From Thermus neutrinimicus (GTDB lineage Bacteria; Deinococcota; Deinococci; Deinococcales; Thermaceae), in assembly GCF_022760955.1 (NCBI RefSeq), contig NZ_JAKTNU010000015.1, positions 1 through 60,300 of the forward strand: a stretch of DNA of 60,300 bases. Reading direction: 5' to 3'. The notes beneath the pieces are model-generated. The model was not told where the DNA came from and searched no databases. It was given only the letters and a program-made list of their open reading frames with translations. How positions within the stretch are numbered: position 1 is the stretch's first letter; every line of letters begins with the position of its first letter. A program made the position numbers and the translations under genes. This document shows positions 24,731 through 35,251 of this stretch, in pieces.

Positions 24731-25380
24731 GGGTGCTTCTGGTGGAGGACGACCCAGGGGTTCGGGAGGCCTTGGAGCTGGGGCTTTCCCTCGAGGGGCA
24801 TGAGGTCAAGGCCACGGAGAGCCCGCAGGAAGCCCTAAGCCTTCTTCCCTGGGCGGAGGTGGTGGTTTTGGATGTGCTTCTGCCCGAAAGGGACGGCTTT
24901 TCCCTGCTTAAGGATATCCGCGCCCGTTCGGAGGTGCCCGTGCTGATGCTCACCGCCTTGGACGCGGTGGAGTGGCGGGTGAAGGGCCTCAGGGAAGGGG
25001 CGGACGACTACCTGGTCAAGCCCTATAGCCTCTCCGAGCTCCTGGCCCGCCTCGAGGCCCTCTGGCGCCGCGCCCATAGGGGAAAGGAGGCCCGGGAGGC
25101 TTTGGCCTACAAGGACCTGAGGCTTTATCCCAGGCGCATGGAAGCCTTCCGGGGGGAGAGGAGGCTTTCCCTTCCCCCCAAGGCCTTCCTTCTCCTGAAG
25201 GCTTTCTTGGAATCCCCGGAGGAGGTGCTTTCCAAGGAGGCTTTGATGCGGAGGGTTTGGGGGGAGGAGGTGGACCCCGCCACCTTGGAGGTGCACCTTT
25301 CCCTCTTAAGGAAGGCCCTGGGGGAGCCCAGTCCCATCCAGACGGTGCGCGGCTATGGCTATCGCCTTTTCCTCCCTTAG
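24727..25380 (+). CDS. OmpR-family response regulator
   Basis: 217 aa. Receiver domain with acidic pair EDD at 7-9, phospho-acceptor Asp49 in VVVLDVLLPERDGF, Thr in MLTAL and Lys in YLVKPYSL; C-terminal winged helix (about 125-217) with GEEVDPATLEVHLSLLRKAL and the terminal VRGYGYRLFLP. The ATG overlaps the kinase stop (ATGA), and the histidine kinase starts inside its last 26 bp, so translation is coupled. Targets are unknown. Confidence 0.95.
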   Translation: MRVLLVEDDPGVREALELGLSLEGHEVKATESPQEALSLLPWAEVVVLDVLLPERDGFSLLKDIRARSEVPVLMLTALDAVEWRVKGLREGADDYLVKPYSLSELLARLEALWRRAHRGKEAREALAYKDLRLYPRRMEAFRGERRLSLPPKAFLLLKAFLESPEEVLSKEALMRRVWGEEVDPATLEVHLSLLRKALGEPSPIQTVRGYGYRLFLP

Positions 25381-26659
25381 GGGGAGGCTTTTCGCCCTTC
25401 TCTTCCTGGCCCTTTTGCTTCTGGCCCTGCCCCTGGCCTTCCTTTCCGCCAAGGAGGCGGAAAGGGCGGCCAGCGAGGACCTGCGCCGGGCCCTTTACAC
25501 CCGGCTTTACCTCCTGGGTGAGGAGGGACCCAGGGAAGAAGGGGCCCTGCTTCTTGAGCTTTTCCGCCTAGCCCAGGCTTACGGGGGCGGCACGGGTTTC
25601 GTGATGGGGAAGGAGGGTGTGGCCTTCACCGAGGTGCCCTCCCCGGACCTTCCCCCTGGTCTCCTCGAGGCCCTCGCCCAAGGGCGGGCCTACCAGGGGG
25701 TGTGGCGGGGGGTGCTCTACGTGGCCCTGCCCCGGGAGGGGGGAGGGTTCGGCCTGGCGGTACCCTTGGAGGGGGTTGCCGGCCTGGGACGCAGGCTTCT
25801 CCTCCTCTACGCCACCTGGGGTGGCGGGGTGCTCCTGGCCATCTTTCTCCTCTCCGCCCTGGGGCTTGCCTGGGCCCTCCGTCCCCTGGGGCGGCTGGCA
25901 AAGCTCCTCCAGGCACGGCGGCCCGAGGACCTAAGCCCCCTTCCCGACCCGGGTCTGGCGGAGCTTCGGCCCTTGGTGGGGGCCTTAAACAGCCGTTTGG
26001 CCCAAGTGGAGGGGCTTCTTAGGGAGCTTTCCGAAAAGGAGGAGGCGGCCCGCCGCTTTGCCCGCCATGCCTCCCACGAGCTCCGCAATCCCCTGGCGGC
26101 CTTGAAGGGGTACTTGGAGGTGCTCCTGCGCAAGCCCGAGCCCAGGGCCCTCGCCGGGGCCTTGCGGGAAGCGGAAAGAATGGAGGCCCTGCTCTCCGGA
26201 CTCCTCAGGCTGTCCCGCCTCGAGGCCGCCTCCCCTAGGCTTACCCCCTTGGACCTGCGGGCTTTCTTGGGAAGGTGGGGCCTGGAGGTGGAAGGGGAAG
26301 GCCAGGTCTTGGCGGACCCCGAGCTTCTCGCCCTGGCGGTGGAAAACGTGTGGGACAATGCCCGCCGGCACGGGAGGCTTCCCCTCAGGGCCAGGATCCA
26401 GCGGGAGGAGGAGGGGGTTTGGCTATGGCTTGTGGACTCCGGGCCTGGCTTTCCCAAGGAGCTTTTGCCCCGGGTCCTGGAGCCTTTTGTCCATGGGGGA
26501 AAGGGCACGGGCCTGGGCCTGGCCTTGGTGGCAGCGGTGGCCCGGGCCCATGGGGGAAGAGCCTGGGCGGAGAACCAAAAGGGGGCGGCGGTGGGGCTAT
26601 GGTTGCCTTTGGCTTCCCTTAAGGTTTCGCCCGATGCGCCCTTTAGCCAGAGGGGATAG
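25355..26659 (+). CDS. Sensor histidine kinase
   Basis: 434 aa. Membrane segments at about 10-32 and 147-172 bracket a periplasmic domain of about 115 residues without a recognisable fold. Then a HAMP-like linker, HisKA with the H-box His241 (ARHASHELRNPLAA), and HATPase: N-box NVWDNARRHG, G1 DSGPGF and GKGTGLGLAL. It should phosphorylate the adjacent regulator. The first 26 bp overlap the regulator gene. Two small secreted proteins of unknown role follow. Confidence 0.95.
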   Translation: MAIAFSSLRGRLFALLFLALLLLALPLAFLSAKEAERAASEDLRRALYTRLYLLGEEGPREEGALLLELFRLAQAYGGGTGFVMGKEGVAFTEVPSPDLPPGLLEALAQGRAYQGVWRGVLYVALPREGGGFGLAVPLEGVAGLGRRLLLLYATWGGGVLLAIFLLSALGLAWALRPLGRLAKLLQARRPEDLSPLPDPGLAELRPLVGALNSRLAQVEGLLRELSEKEEAARRFARHASHELRNPLAALKGYLEVLLRKPEPRALAGALREAERMEALLSGLLRLSRLEAASPRLTPLDLRAFLGRWGLEVEGEGQVLADPELLALAVENVWDNARRHGRLPLRARIQREEEGVWLWLVDSGPGFPKELLPRVLEPFVHGGKGTGLGLALVAAVARAHGGRAWAENQKGAAVGLWLPLASLKVSPDAPFSQRG

Positions 26660-26683
26660 CCTTTATGGCGGAGGTGATAGGGG

Positions 26684-27262
26684 ATGAAGCGGGCGTTCAC
26701 GGGTTTGGTTCTCCTGATGGCGGGCCTTTCCTTGGCCCAGGGTACGGATTACGGGCAGGCGGCGGTGGCCTCGGCGACCTTGGCCAGGCTCCAGACGGTG
26801 GCCCAGGGGGCCACGGGGGAGGAGAAGCTTCTCGCCTGGGCCAAGGAGGTGAAGGCCCGGGCGGAGGGGAGCTACGAGGCCAAGGCGTACTTCAAGGCGG
26901 CGCGGGAGGCCCAGGCCGCCCTTCTCCTTTTCCGGGCGGCCTCGGGGGAGTCCCAGGTGCAGGCCCGGGGGCCGAAGCCTGCCCCCCGGATGGGCATGGG
27001 GAGGCACCCTTCCTTTGGACCCAGGGGCCATGCCTCTGCCCCCTGGGGTAAGGGGTGGCCGGGCCTGGATGCCCGCCGGGCCCAGCGGGTCCCGGGGGTG
27101 GTGGACCGGGCGGAGAAGGAGCTGGCCTACTACCGGGCCCAGGACAGCCTGGTGAAGGACCTGGTGGCCGAGGCCAAGGATAGGCTTTCCAAGGAGCCTG
27201 GCCGGGCCTTCCTGCTGGCCCGGGCGGCCTTGGCCCTGATCTCGGCGGAACGGGGCTTCTAA
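26684..27262 (+). CDS. Secreted hypothetical protein, Ala/Gly-rich
   Basis: 192 aa with a signal peptide (MKRAFTGLVLLMAGLSLAQG, cleavage near 19). The rest is Ala/Gly/Arg-rich with helical repeats rich in AAREAQAALL and RARAALALI, and a Met/Gly/Pro-rich unstructured middle (about 95-125). No family recognised. It lies 24 bp after the histidine kinase stop and 2 bp before the next secreted protein, so it is probably in the signalling operon. It might be the envelope component sensed or controlled by the kinase, but that is inference. Confidence 0.7.
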   Translation: MKRAFTGLVLLMAGLSLAQGTDYGQAAVASATLARLQTVAQGATGEEKLLAWAKEVKARAEGSYEAKAYFKAAREAQAALLLFRAASGESQVQARGPKPAPRMGMGRHPSFGPRGHASAPWGKGWPGLDARRAQRVPGVVDRAEKELAYYRAQDSLVKDLVAEAKDRLSKEPGRAFLLARAALALISAERGF

Positions 27263-27264
27263 GG

Positions 27265-27699
27265 ATGCGATGGCTTGGGGTCTTCCTCCTCCTGGCCCTT
27301 GGGGGCTGGGCCATGGGGGAGGAGGGCCCCAAGGGCTTTGGCCCCTCGGCGGAAGAGGCGCTGGCGCGCTGCCTTAAGGTGGTGCGGACCCTCGAGGTCC
27401 AGGCCCTCTACCGGGAAGGGGATACCCTGGTCCTGGCCCTGGGCCAGGCGGAAGGGAGGCCCCTGTTGCTTTTGGCCCTCGAGGGGGGAAGGCCCATGCC
27501 CTACATGGGCCCCATCCGCGGAAAGCCCATGCGAAAGCGCCCCTTTTTCTTCCTGCGGGAGCTTTCCCTGGCCCGGCGGGTGCTGGTCTTGCCCGAGGGG
27601 TACCGCTGCTTTGTCCTCCACCGGGGGCGGGTGGTGGGGGTGTTGCGCCTGGGCTTGGACCTCGCTCCCCTACCCCTTTCCCCGGAGGCCACCCCCTGA
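27265..27699 (+). CDS. Secreted hypothetical protein
   Basis: 144 aa with a signal peptide (MRWLGVFLLLALGGWAMG). The mature part has FGPSAEEALARCLKVVRTLEVQ, then strands LYREGDTLVLALGQAEGRPLLLLALE and a basic GPIRGKPMRKRPFFFLREL. One Cys at about 35. No family recognised. Two bases after the preceding secreted-protein gene, so co-translated with it. A 117-bp gap with a G/C-rich hairpin follows before the recombinase genes. Confidence 0.7.
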   Translation: MRWLGVFLLLALGGWAMGEEGPKGFGPSAEEALARCLKVVRTLEVQALYREGDTLVLALGQAEGRPLLLLALEGGRPMPYMGPIRGKPMRKRPFFFLRELSLARRVLVLPEGYRCFVLHRGRVVGVLRLGLDLAPLPLSPEATP

Positions 27700-27816
27700 T
27701 GCCGCCCCGATTGAGCCTTCTGCGGGTCGGGGGTTTTCGGCGAACCCCTTCCGCAAGGGGTGCGGTTTGGAGCCAAGGGGGGATTCCTGGGCCTTGGGGT
27801 TTTAAAATGGCCCCAT

Positions 27817-30015
27817 ATGAAGCCGGGCCTCTATCCCCTCCTGGGCCCCCCTGCCTCGGGGAAGACCACCCTGGCCCGGGAACGGGCCCTGGAGGTCCTG
27901 AAGCGGCGGGGGAGGGTCTACTGGGTGGGCCTGCCCCACCAAAGGGCCTACGTGTACCGCCTTTTCGGGGCGGAGGGAGCGGTGCTGGGCCTGGAGTTCA
28001 TGTCCTTCCAGGCCCTTTACTACCGGGCGCTGGCGGAGGTGGGCCGGCTTGGGCCCTTGCTTCCCGGGGCGGGAAGGGTGGCCCTGGTGGCGGAGGCCCT
28101 TAGGAGCCTCTATGGGGAAGGGATCGCCCCAGGGGAGGCGCGGCTTTTTGCCCGGGCCATTGCCGAGCTCAAGCGCTTTGGCCTCTCCCCCTTTGCCCTG
28201 CCCAAGGAGGGGGAGGCGGGAAGGCTCAGACAGGTCTACTTCGCCTACGAGCGCCTGAAGGGAAAGGCCTTGGACTATGACGACTTCCGCCACCGGGCGG
28301 GACGCGTGCCCCTTCGCCTTTTCCCCAGGCCCGATCTGGTGGTGGTGGACGGGTTCCGGGAGGTGGGCCCCTTGGACCTACGCTTCCTTAGGCGCTTGGC
28401 CAAGGAGGTGCCCGTTCTCCTCACCCTGGAGGTTCTTCCCGAGGGGTTGGAACCCTGGCAGACCCTTTCCCCCAGGCCGGTGAGGAAGGAGGTCTGGGCC
28501 CTGGCCAACCCCGTGGAGGAGGTGCGCCACCTTCTCAGGGCCTTGAAGCGGGCCCTGGCCCCTAAGGAGATGGATGGGGAAGGCCTGGATCCCTGGGAGG
28601 TCCTGGTGGTGGCCCCTGAGGAGCGCATTGGGGGGCTTCTCCTCCTCAAGGACGAGTACGGCCTGCCCCTTTACGATGGCCGGGAAAGGGCCCTGGCCGA
28701 CACCGAGGAGGGGGAGCGGGTCTTGGCCCTTTTAAACCCCTTTCCCACGGGGCGGGACCTTCTGGCCTTGGGGTTTTCCACCCTGGGAAGGAAGGCCTTA
28801 AGGCTGGGCCTGGCGGGAGTGGAGGCCTTGGGGGCCTTGGCGGAGCGGGAAGGGCTCCTTGAGGAATGGCGGGCCTTCCAAAAGCTCCGCACCCCGGGGC
28901 CCGAGCTTTTGGCCTGGGCGGAGGAGGTGTTGGAGCACCTGGGGATCGGGGCTAAGGAGCCCTTTCTCTTCCGCCTCCGCCTGGCCTTAAGGGCGGATGC
29001 GGGAAACCCTTTGGCCTGGTGGCGAAGCCTGCTTCTGGACGAGAGCCTGCCCCCTGAGCCCAACCGGGGGGTGGCCCTCCTTCCCCCCTTGCGGGCCCTG
29101 GGCCTAAGGGCCAGGAGAGCCTATGTGCTGGACTGGATGAGGGGGCGCTATAGCCTAGGGGAGCGGGAGGACTACTTCCTCCTGGAAGAGCTTAGGGAAA
29201 GGGGGCTTCTAAAGGGGCTACCCCGGCGGCTTAGGGGTTTTGATCCCCTTTTTTGGGAGGAGGTGTCCACCCGAGGGGACGAGGTCTTTCTCCTGTACCC
29301 GGAGGCGGGTCCTTCGGGGCTTTATCCGCCCATGGAGGAGGGGAAGAAGCCCGAGCCCCTGCCCCCGGCAAGCCGCCTCGAGGCCCTTCCCCAGCTTCCC
29401 TTTACCCCACCCCTGCCCACGGGGCGGGAGCCCCCGCCCCACGTGGAGGTCCTCCGCCGCTTCCTGGAATGCCCTTTCCGGGCCTATATGGAGCGTTGGT
29501 CTTTAAGGCCCAGGGATGGAGGGTTGGGTTGGCACCTCCTGCCAGAGGAGCAGGAACGGCTCTTGCGCGACCCCCAGGTGGGCCCCTGGCTGGAAGCATA
29601 TAGAGAACATTGGCAAACCATGCAGTTTTGGAAACTGTGGCAACGAAAGTCCCTGAACCTGCGCCTGGATGGGGTCCGGAGGGAAGGCAATGTCATCCAC
29701 CTTTACCGCCTTTTGCCCCAGGGAGGAGAGCCCGACCTAGGACCCCGGAAGCGTTGGACCGAGTGGTACGCCTTGGGGGTCTTAATGGAGCATAGGGATA
29801 TCCGGGAGGTCCACCTATGGACCTGGCCCTGGATGGGGAAGCCTAACCTTCACCTCCGTCAGCGGTCGGCCTCACTTCCCAAGGCCGTGGAGGAGGTGCG
29901 GCGACAGGTGGGCCAAGCCTACGGGCTTTGGCAACAAGGGTCTTTCCGCCCAGCACCGGGTAACCACTGCTACGCCTGCGACCTCGAGGATCTCTGCCGA
30001 AAGGAGGAGGCGTGA
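27817..30015 (+). CDS. AddB-like helicase/nuclease subunit with degenerate nuclease motif
   Basis: 732 aa from the ATG giving MKPGLYPLLGPPASGKTTLA. It pairs with the AddA-type helicase gene that follows: the stop overlaps the next start (GTGA). The N-terminal P-loop GPPASGKTT and the C-terminal four-cysteine set (FLECPFRAYM, then NHCYACDLEDLC) are those of AddB, where the cysteines bind a Fe-S cluster around the RecB-like nuclease. The expected DYK motif is not visible: the segment after LRLDGVRREG reads HLYRLLP, so catalysis by this subunit looks lost. Length is shorter than Bacillus AddB (about 1160). A -10 TAAAAT (27803-27808) lies before the start (leaderless). Confidence 0.78.
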   Translation: MKPGLYPLLGPPASGKTTLARERALEVLKRRGRVYWVGLPHQRAYVYRLFGAEGAVLGLEFMSFQALYYRALAEVGRLGPLLPGAGRVALVAEALRSLYGEGIAPGEARLFARAIAELKRFGLSPFALPKEGEAGRLRQVYFAYERLKGKALDYDDFRHRAGRVPLRLFPRPDLVVVDGFREVGPLDLRFLRRLAKEVPVLLTLEVLPEGLEPWQTLSPRPVRKEVWALANPVEEVRHLLRALKRALAPKEMDGEGLDPWEVLVVAPEERIGGLLLLKDEYGLPLYDGRERALADTEEGERVLALLNPFPTGRDLLALGFSTLGRKALRLGLAGVEALGALAEREGLLEEWRAFQKLRTPGPELLAWAEEVLEHLGIGAKEPFLFRLRLALRADAGNPLAWWRSLLLDESLPPEPNRGVALLPPLRALGLRARRAYVLDWMRGRYSLGEREDYFLLEELRERGLLKGLPRRLRGFDPLFWEEVSTRGDEVFLLYPEAGPSGLYPPMEEGKKPEPLPPASRLEALPQLPFTPPLPTGREPPPHVEVLRRFLECPFRAYMERWSLRPRDGGLGWHLLPEEQERLLRDPQVGPWLEAYREHWQTMQFWKLWQRKSLNLRLDGVRREGNVIHLYRLLPQGGEPDLGPRKRWTEWYALGVLMEHRDIREVHLWTWPWMGKPNLHLRQRSASLPKAVEEVRRQVGQAYGLWQQGSFRPAPGNHCYACDLEDLCRKEEA

Positions 30016-32636
30016 AGCTCTACGTGGCCTCGGCGGGAACGGGGAAGACCCACACCCTGGTGCAGGAGCTTCTCGGCCTTCTGCGAAAGGGGGTGCCCCT
30101 AAGGCGCATGGCCGCCCTGACCTTCACCCGCAAGGCCGCCGAGGAGCTTAGGGAACGCATCCTGAAGGAGGTTGAAGCCTTTGGGGAAGGGGAAGCGGCA
30201 AACGCCAAGCGGGAGCTCTACGGCGCCCTTTTCACCACCATCCACGGCTTCATGGCGGAGGCCCTGCGCCACACCGCTCCCTTCCTCTCCCTGGACCCAG
30301 ACTTCGTCGTACTGGATGAGATCCTTGCCGAAGCCCTTTTTCTGGAGGAGGCCCGAAGCCTCCTTTACCTAAGGGGTCTGGACCTGGTGCAGGAAGGGGA
30401 GCTTTTGGAGTCCCTACGGCTCCTGTATGAAAAGCGTTCCCTGGCCGCGACCCTCAGGCCCTTGCAGGGGGCGGAAGAGGTCTATGCCCTTTTCCAGGAA
30501 GCCCTGAGGAGATACCAAGAGCGCACCCCCGACCTCCTGGGGCCAGGGGACCTCGAGGCCCAAGCCCTCCGCCTCCTGGAACACCCCATGGCGGTAAAGC
30601 GAGTGGTGGAGCGATTTTCCCACATTTTCCTGGACGAGTACCAGGATGTAAATCCCTTGCAGGGGCGGTTTTTCCAGGCCCTGGAGGAGGCGGGGGCGCA
30701 GGTGGTGGCCGTGGGGGACCCCAAGCAGTCCATCTACCTCTTCCGCAATGCCCGGGTGGAGGTCTTCCGCCAGGCCCTAAAGGAGGCGAAAGAGGTCCAC
30801 CCCCTCGCCGAAACCCGGCGCCATGCCAAGGGGGTGGCAGACTTCCTGAACCGTTTTGTGGAGCGCTTCTTCCCCGAGCCGGAGCGGGTGCCGGTGGTGC
30901 CCCTAAGGCAGGAGGAGGGCCTGGTGGAGGTGCACTGGGTGGTGGGGGAGGGAGGGCTGGAGGAGAAGCGGGAGGTGGAGGCCAGCCTTCTGGCCCGGAG
31001 GCTTCTGGACCTCAGGGAGAAGGGCTATCCCTTCAGCCGTATGGCCGTCTTGGTGCGAAGCCGCCGCAGCCTCCCCCATCTGGAAAGAGCCTTCCGCGCC
31101 CTGGGGGTTCCCTACGGCATCCGCCGGGGGCGTAGCTTCTTCAACCGCCCGGAGGTGCGGGATATCTACCACGCCCTCAGGGTGGCCCTCCTGGAAGGGC
31201 CACCTTCCCCGGAGGAACGCCTTTCCCTTTTGGTCTTCCTGCGGGGTCCTTTTGTGGGCCTGGACCTGGGGCAGGTGGAGGAAGCGTTTAGGCAACCCGA
31301 TCCCCTGGCCCACCTGCCAACGGAGGTAAAAGCCCGCCTGGACTGGTTAAGGGGTTTGGCGGGGAAACGGCCCCTAGAGGCCCTCAAGGCTTTGGTTCGG
31401 GATGAGGCCTTCTTCACGCGGCTATCCCCCAGGGCCCGCACCAATCTGGATACCCTCCTCCTTCTGGCCGCTTCCGAGCGTTTCCCCGACCTCGAGGCCC
31501 TCTTGGAGTGGCTAAGGGTGCGGGTGCAGGATCCCGAGGCCGCCGAGCTTCCCGAAGGGGGCGAGGGGGTGAACGTCCTCACCGTCCACGCCGCCAAGGG
31601 GCTGGAGTGGTCGGTGGTGGGGGTCTTTGACCTTGCCAGGCAGGAGCGTACCTCGGAGGAGCCCCTTCTGGTGGGGCTTGGGGGAGAGGTGGCCCTTAAG
31701 GGCACGCCGGCCTACCAGGAGGTGAGGCATGCCTTGAGGAAGGCGGCGGAGGAGGAGGCGTGGAGGCTTCTCTACGTGGCCCTTTCCCGGGCTCAGGATG
31801 TCCTTTTGCTCACGGGAAGCGCCTCTTCCCGGCCCGGACCCTGGGCCAAGGCCCTCATGGACTTGGGCCTGGGCCCCGAATCCCGGGATCCCCGGGTGCG
31901 GGTGCATGCCCAGGGGGATCCCTTGCCGCCTCCTTCCCTCGAGCCCGGGGTTTCCCTTCCCCCCGCCCCTTACGCTCCCTTGACCCTGGAACCCAAGCCC
32001 TTTCCGCCGGTGTATTCCCCCAGCGCCCACCTCAAGGCGGAAGGGGAGCCCCTGCCCCTGGCCGAGGCCCTGGAGGGGGAGGTGTTGCCAGAGTTCGCCC
32101 GGGCCGTGGGTACCCTGGTTCACTACGCCATCGCCCGCAACCTGGACCCGGAGGACGAGGGAGCCATGCGGGCCCTCCTCCTGCAGGAGGTGGCCTTCCC
32201 CTTCTCCGAGGAGGAGCGGGAGCGCCTGCTTGCGGAGGTGCGGCTCCTCCTGGGGAACCACCGGCGCATGCTGGGAAAAAGCCTCCCCGCCTTGGAAATC
32301 CGGGAGGAGGACCATGCCGAACTCCCCTTGGTCCTGCCCCTCGCGGGCACCGTGTGGTACGGGGTGCTGGACCGTCTCTACCGCGTGGGGGGACGTTGGT
32401 ACCTGGAGGACTACAAGACCGACCGGTCCGTGGCCCCGGAGCACTACCTCCGGCAGCTTGCCCTTTACCGGGAGGCGGTGCGGCGGGCCTGGGGGGTGGA
32501 GGCCGAGGCCCGTTTGGTCTATCTAAGGCAGGAAAGGCTTCACGTCTTCTCGCCAAAGGAGCTTCAGGAAGCCCTAAAGCAGTTGGAAAAAGCCCCCGGG
32601 ATCCTCTCCCAGGGGCTTGAGCCAGGCCTCCTTTAG
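30012..32636 (+). CDS. AddA-like UvrD-family helicase with RecB-type nuclease domain
   Basis: 874 aa, start GTG overlapping the upstream stop. SF1 helicase motifs in order: [10 protein letters not shown] (7-16), [57 protein letters not shown], and [14 protein letters not shown]. The C-terminal domain (about 680-874) has [11 protein letters not shown], then [22 protein letters not shown], the intact Asp and DYK of the RecB nuclease family. It would unwind and resect double-strand breaks together with the AddB-like subunit; the pair replaces RecBCD, which is typical of Thermus. Recombination hot-spot recognition is not readable. Confidence 0.9.
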   Translation: MKLYVASAGTGKTHTLVQELLGLLRKGVPLRRMAALTFTRKAAEELRERILKEVEAFGEGEAANAKRELYGALFTTIHGFMAEALRHTAPFLSLDPDFVVLDEILAEALFLEEARSLLYLRGLDLVQEGELLESLRLLYEKRSLAATLRPLQGAEEVYALFQEALRRYQERTPDLLGPGDLEAQALRLLEHPMAVKRVVERFSHIFLDEYQDVNPLQGRFFQALEEAGAQVVAVGDPKQSIYLFRNARVEVFRQALKEAKEVHPLAETRRHAKGVADFLNRFVERFFPEPERVPVVPLRQEEGLVEVHWVVGEGGLEEKREVEASLLARRLLDLREKGYPFSRMAVLVRSRRSLPHLERAFRALGVPYGIRRGRSFFNRPEVRDIYHALRVALLEGPPSPEERLSLLVFLRGPFVGLDLGQVEEAFRQPDPLAHLPTEVKARLDWLRGLAGKRPLEALKALVRDEAFFTRLSPRARTNLDTLLLLAASERFPDLEALLEWLRVRVQDPEAAELPEGGEGVNVLTVHAAKGLEWSVVGVFDLARQERTSEEPLLVGLGGEVALKGTPAYQEVRHALRKAAEEEAWRLLYVALSRAQDVLLLTGSASSRPGPWAKALMDLGLGPESRDPRVRVHAQGDPLPPPSLEPGVSLPPAPYAPLTLEPKPFPPVYSPSAHLKAEGEPLPLAEALEGEVLPEFARAVGTLVHYAIARNLDPEDEGAMRALLLQEVAFPFSEEERERLLAEVRLLLGNHRRMLGKSLPALEIREEDHAELPLVLPLAGTVWYGVLDRLYRVGGRWYLEDYKTDRSVAPEHYLRQLALYREAVRRAWGVEAEARLVYLRQERLHVFSPKELQEALKQLEKAPGILSQGLEPGLL

Positions 32637-33019
32637 CGCTTGGAGTACTGGGGCGCCCGGCGGGCCTTGTGCTTGCCGTACTTCTTCCGCTCCACCACCC
32701 GCGCATCCCGGGTGAGGAAGCCCAAGGGCTTCAGCTTGGCGCGGTAGTCGGGGTTGTACCGGAGAAGGGCCCGGGCCACCCCCAGCTTGATGGCGTCCAC
32801 CTGGCCGCTCTTGCCGCCCCCCTTCACGGTGATGTAGGCGTCAAAGCGCCCCAGGGCGTCCACAACCCGCAGGGGCTCGAGGGCCGCCACCGCCCGCACC
32901 AGACCCTGGAAATAATCCTGGAAGTCCTGGCCGTTCACGGTGACCTTACCGCTTCCAGGCCTCAGGAAAACCCTGGCTACCGCCTCCTTGCGCCTACCGG
33001 TGCCGTAGTACTGCTCCAT
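32633..33019 (-). CDS. rpsI: 30S ribosomal protein S9
   Basis: 128 aa from the second ATG ([19 protein letters not shown]). Residues [19 protein letters not shown] and the basic C-terminal tail [17 protein letters not shown] are characteristic. The tail reaches the P-site tRNA. The start overlaps the rplM stop by 1 bp, so translation is coupled. The 3' end overlaps the stop of the convergent AddA-like gene by 4 bp. Confidence 0.98.
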   Translation of the reverse strand: MEQYYGTGRRKEAVARVFLRPGSGKVTVNGQDFQDYFQGLVRAVAALEPLRVVDALGRFDAYITVKGGGKSGQVDAIKLGVARALLRYNPDYRAKLKPLGFLTRDARVVERKKYGKHKARRAPQYSKR

Positions 33020-33450
33020 CACTTGACCTCCAGCTTAACGGGTTTCTGGGCCTGGTGGGGGTGGGTGGGGCCGGCGTAGACCTTGAGGCGCTTGAAGAGC
33101 CTCCGCCCCAGAGGCCCTTTGGGGAGCATGCCCTTCACCGCATGCTCCAGTACCCTTTCGGGGTGGGTGGCCAGCATCTTCTCGGCGGGGATCTCCTTAA
33201 GGCCCCCCTGGTAGCCGCTATACCGGGTGTAGATCTTCTGCTTTAGCTTCTTGCCCGTGAGGCGGATCTTGTCGGCGTTCACCACCACCACGAAGTCCCC
33301 CATGGGAAGGTTGGGGGTCCAGTCGGGGCGGTGCTTGCCCCTTAGCAGGGTGGCGATCTGGGTGGCTAGCCGCCCTAAGGTCTTGCCCTCGGCGTCGATG
33401 AGAACCCACCGGGGTTCGATCTCCTTGGGTATGTACGTCTTGGGCTGCAT
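33019..33450 (-). CDS. rplM: 50S ribosomal protein L13
   Basis: 143 aa from the ATG giving [16 protein letters not shown]13 signature: [25 protein letters not shown] and [22 protein letters not shown]. The frame is open much further upstream, but only this start matches the family and has GGAGGG seven bases before it. The leader carries an 8-bp hairpin (33491-33525) and a -10 candidate TAGAGT (33536-33541). Confidence 0.98.
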   Translation of the reverse strand: MQPKTYIPKEIEPRWVLIDAEGKTLGRLATQIATLLRGKHRPDWTPNLPMGDFVVVVNADKIRLTGKKLKQKIYTRYSGYQGGLKEIPAEKMLATHPERVLEHAVKGMLPKGPLGRRLFKRLKVYAGPTHPHQAQKPVKLEVK

Positions 33451-33490
33451 GCGTTTGGGCCCTCCTTGAACTCTGTGTGCCAAGCACCAT

Positions 33491-33525
33491 GTTCTTGCCG
33501 GGGGATCGGGGGACCCCGCAAGAAC
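33491..33525 (-). promoter_or_regulatory. Hairpin in the rplM-rpsI leader
   Basis: GTTCTTGC (33491-33498) pairs perfectly with GCAAGAAC (33518-33525), and inner GGGG/CCCC pairs extend the stem. It lies about 40 nt before the rplM ATG. L13 leaders in other bacteria hold autoregulatory structures, so this is a candidate binding site for L13. Confidence 0.5.
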
Positions 33526-33580
33526 GCCAAAGAAAACTCTACCATAACCCCGGGGTCTTTTGCCAGATGTGGTAGGCTGA

Positions 33581-35248
<1,668 letters not shown>

Positions 35249-35251
35249 AAC

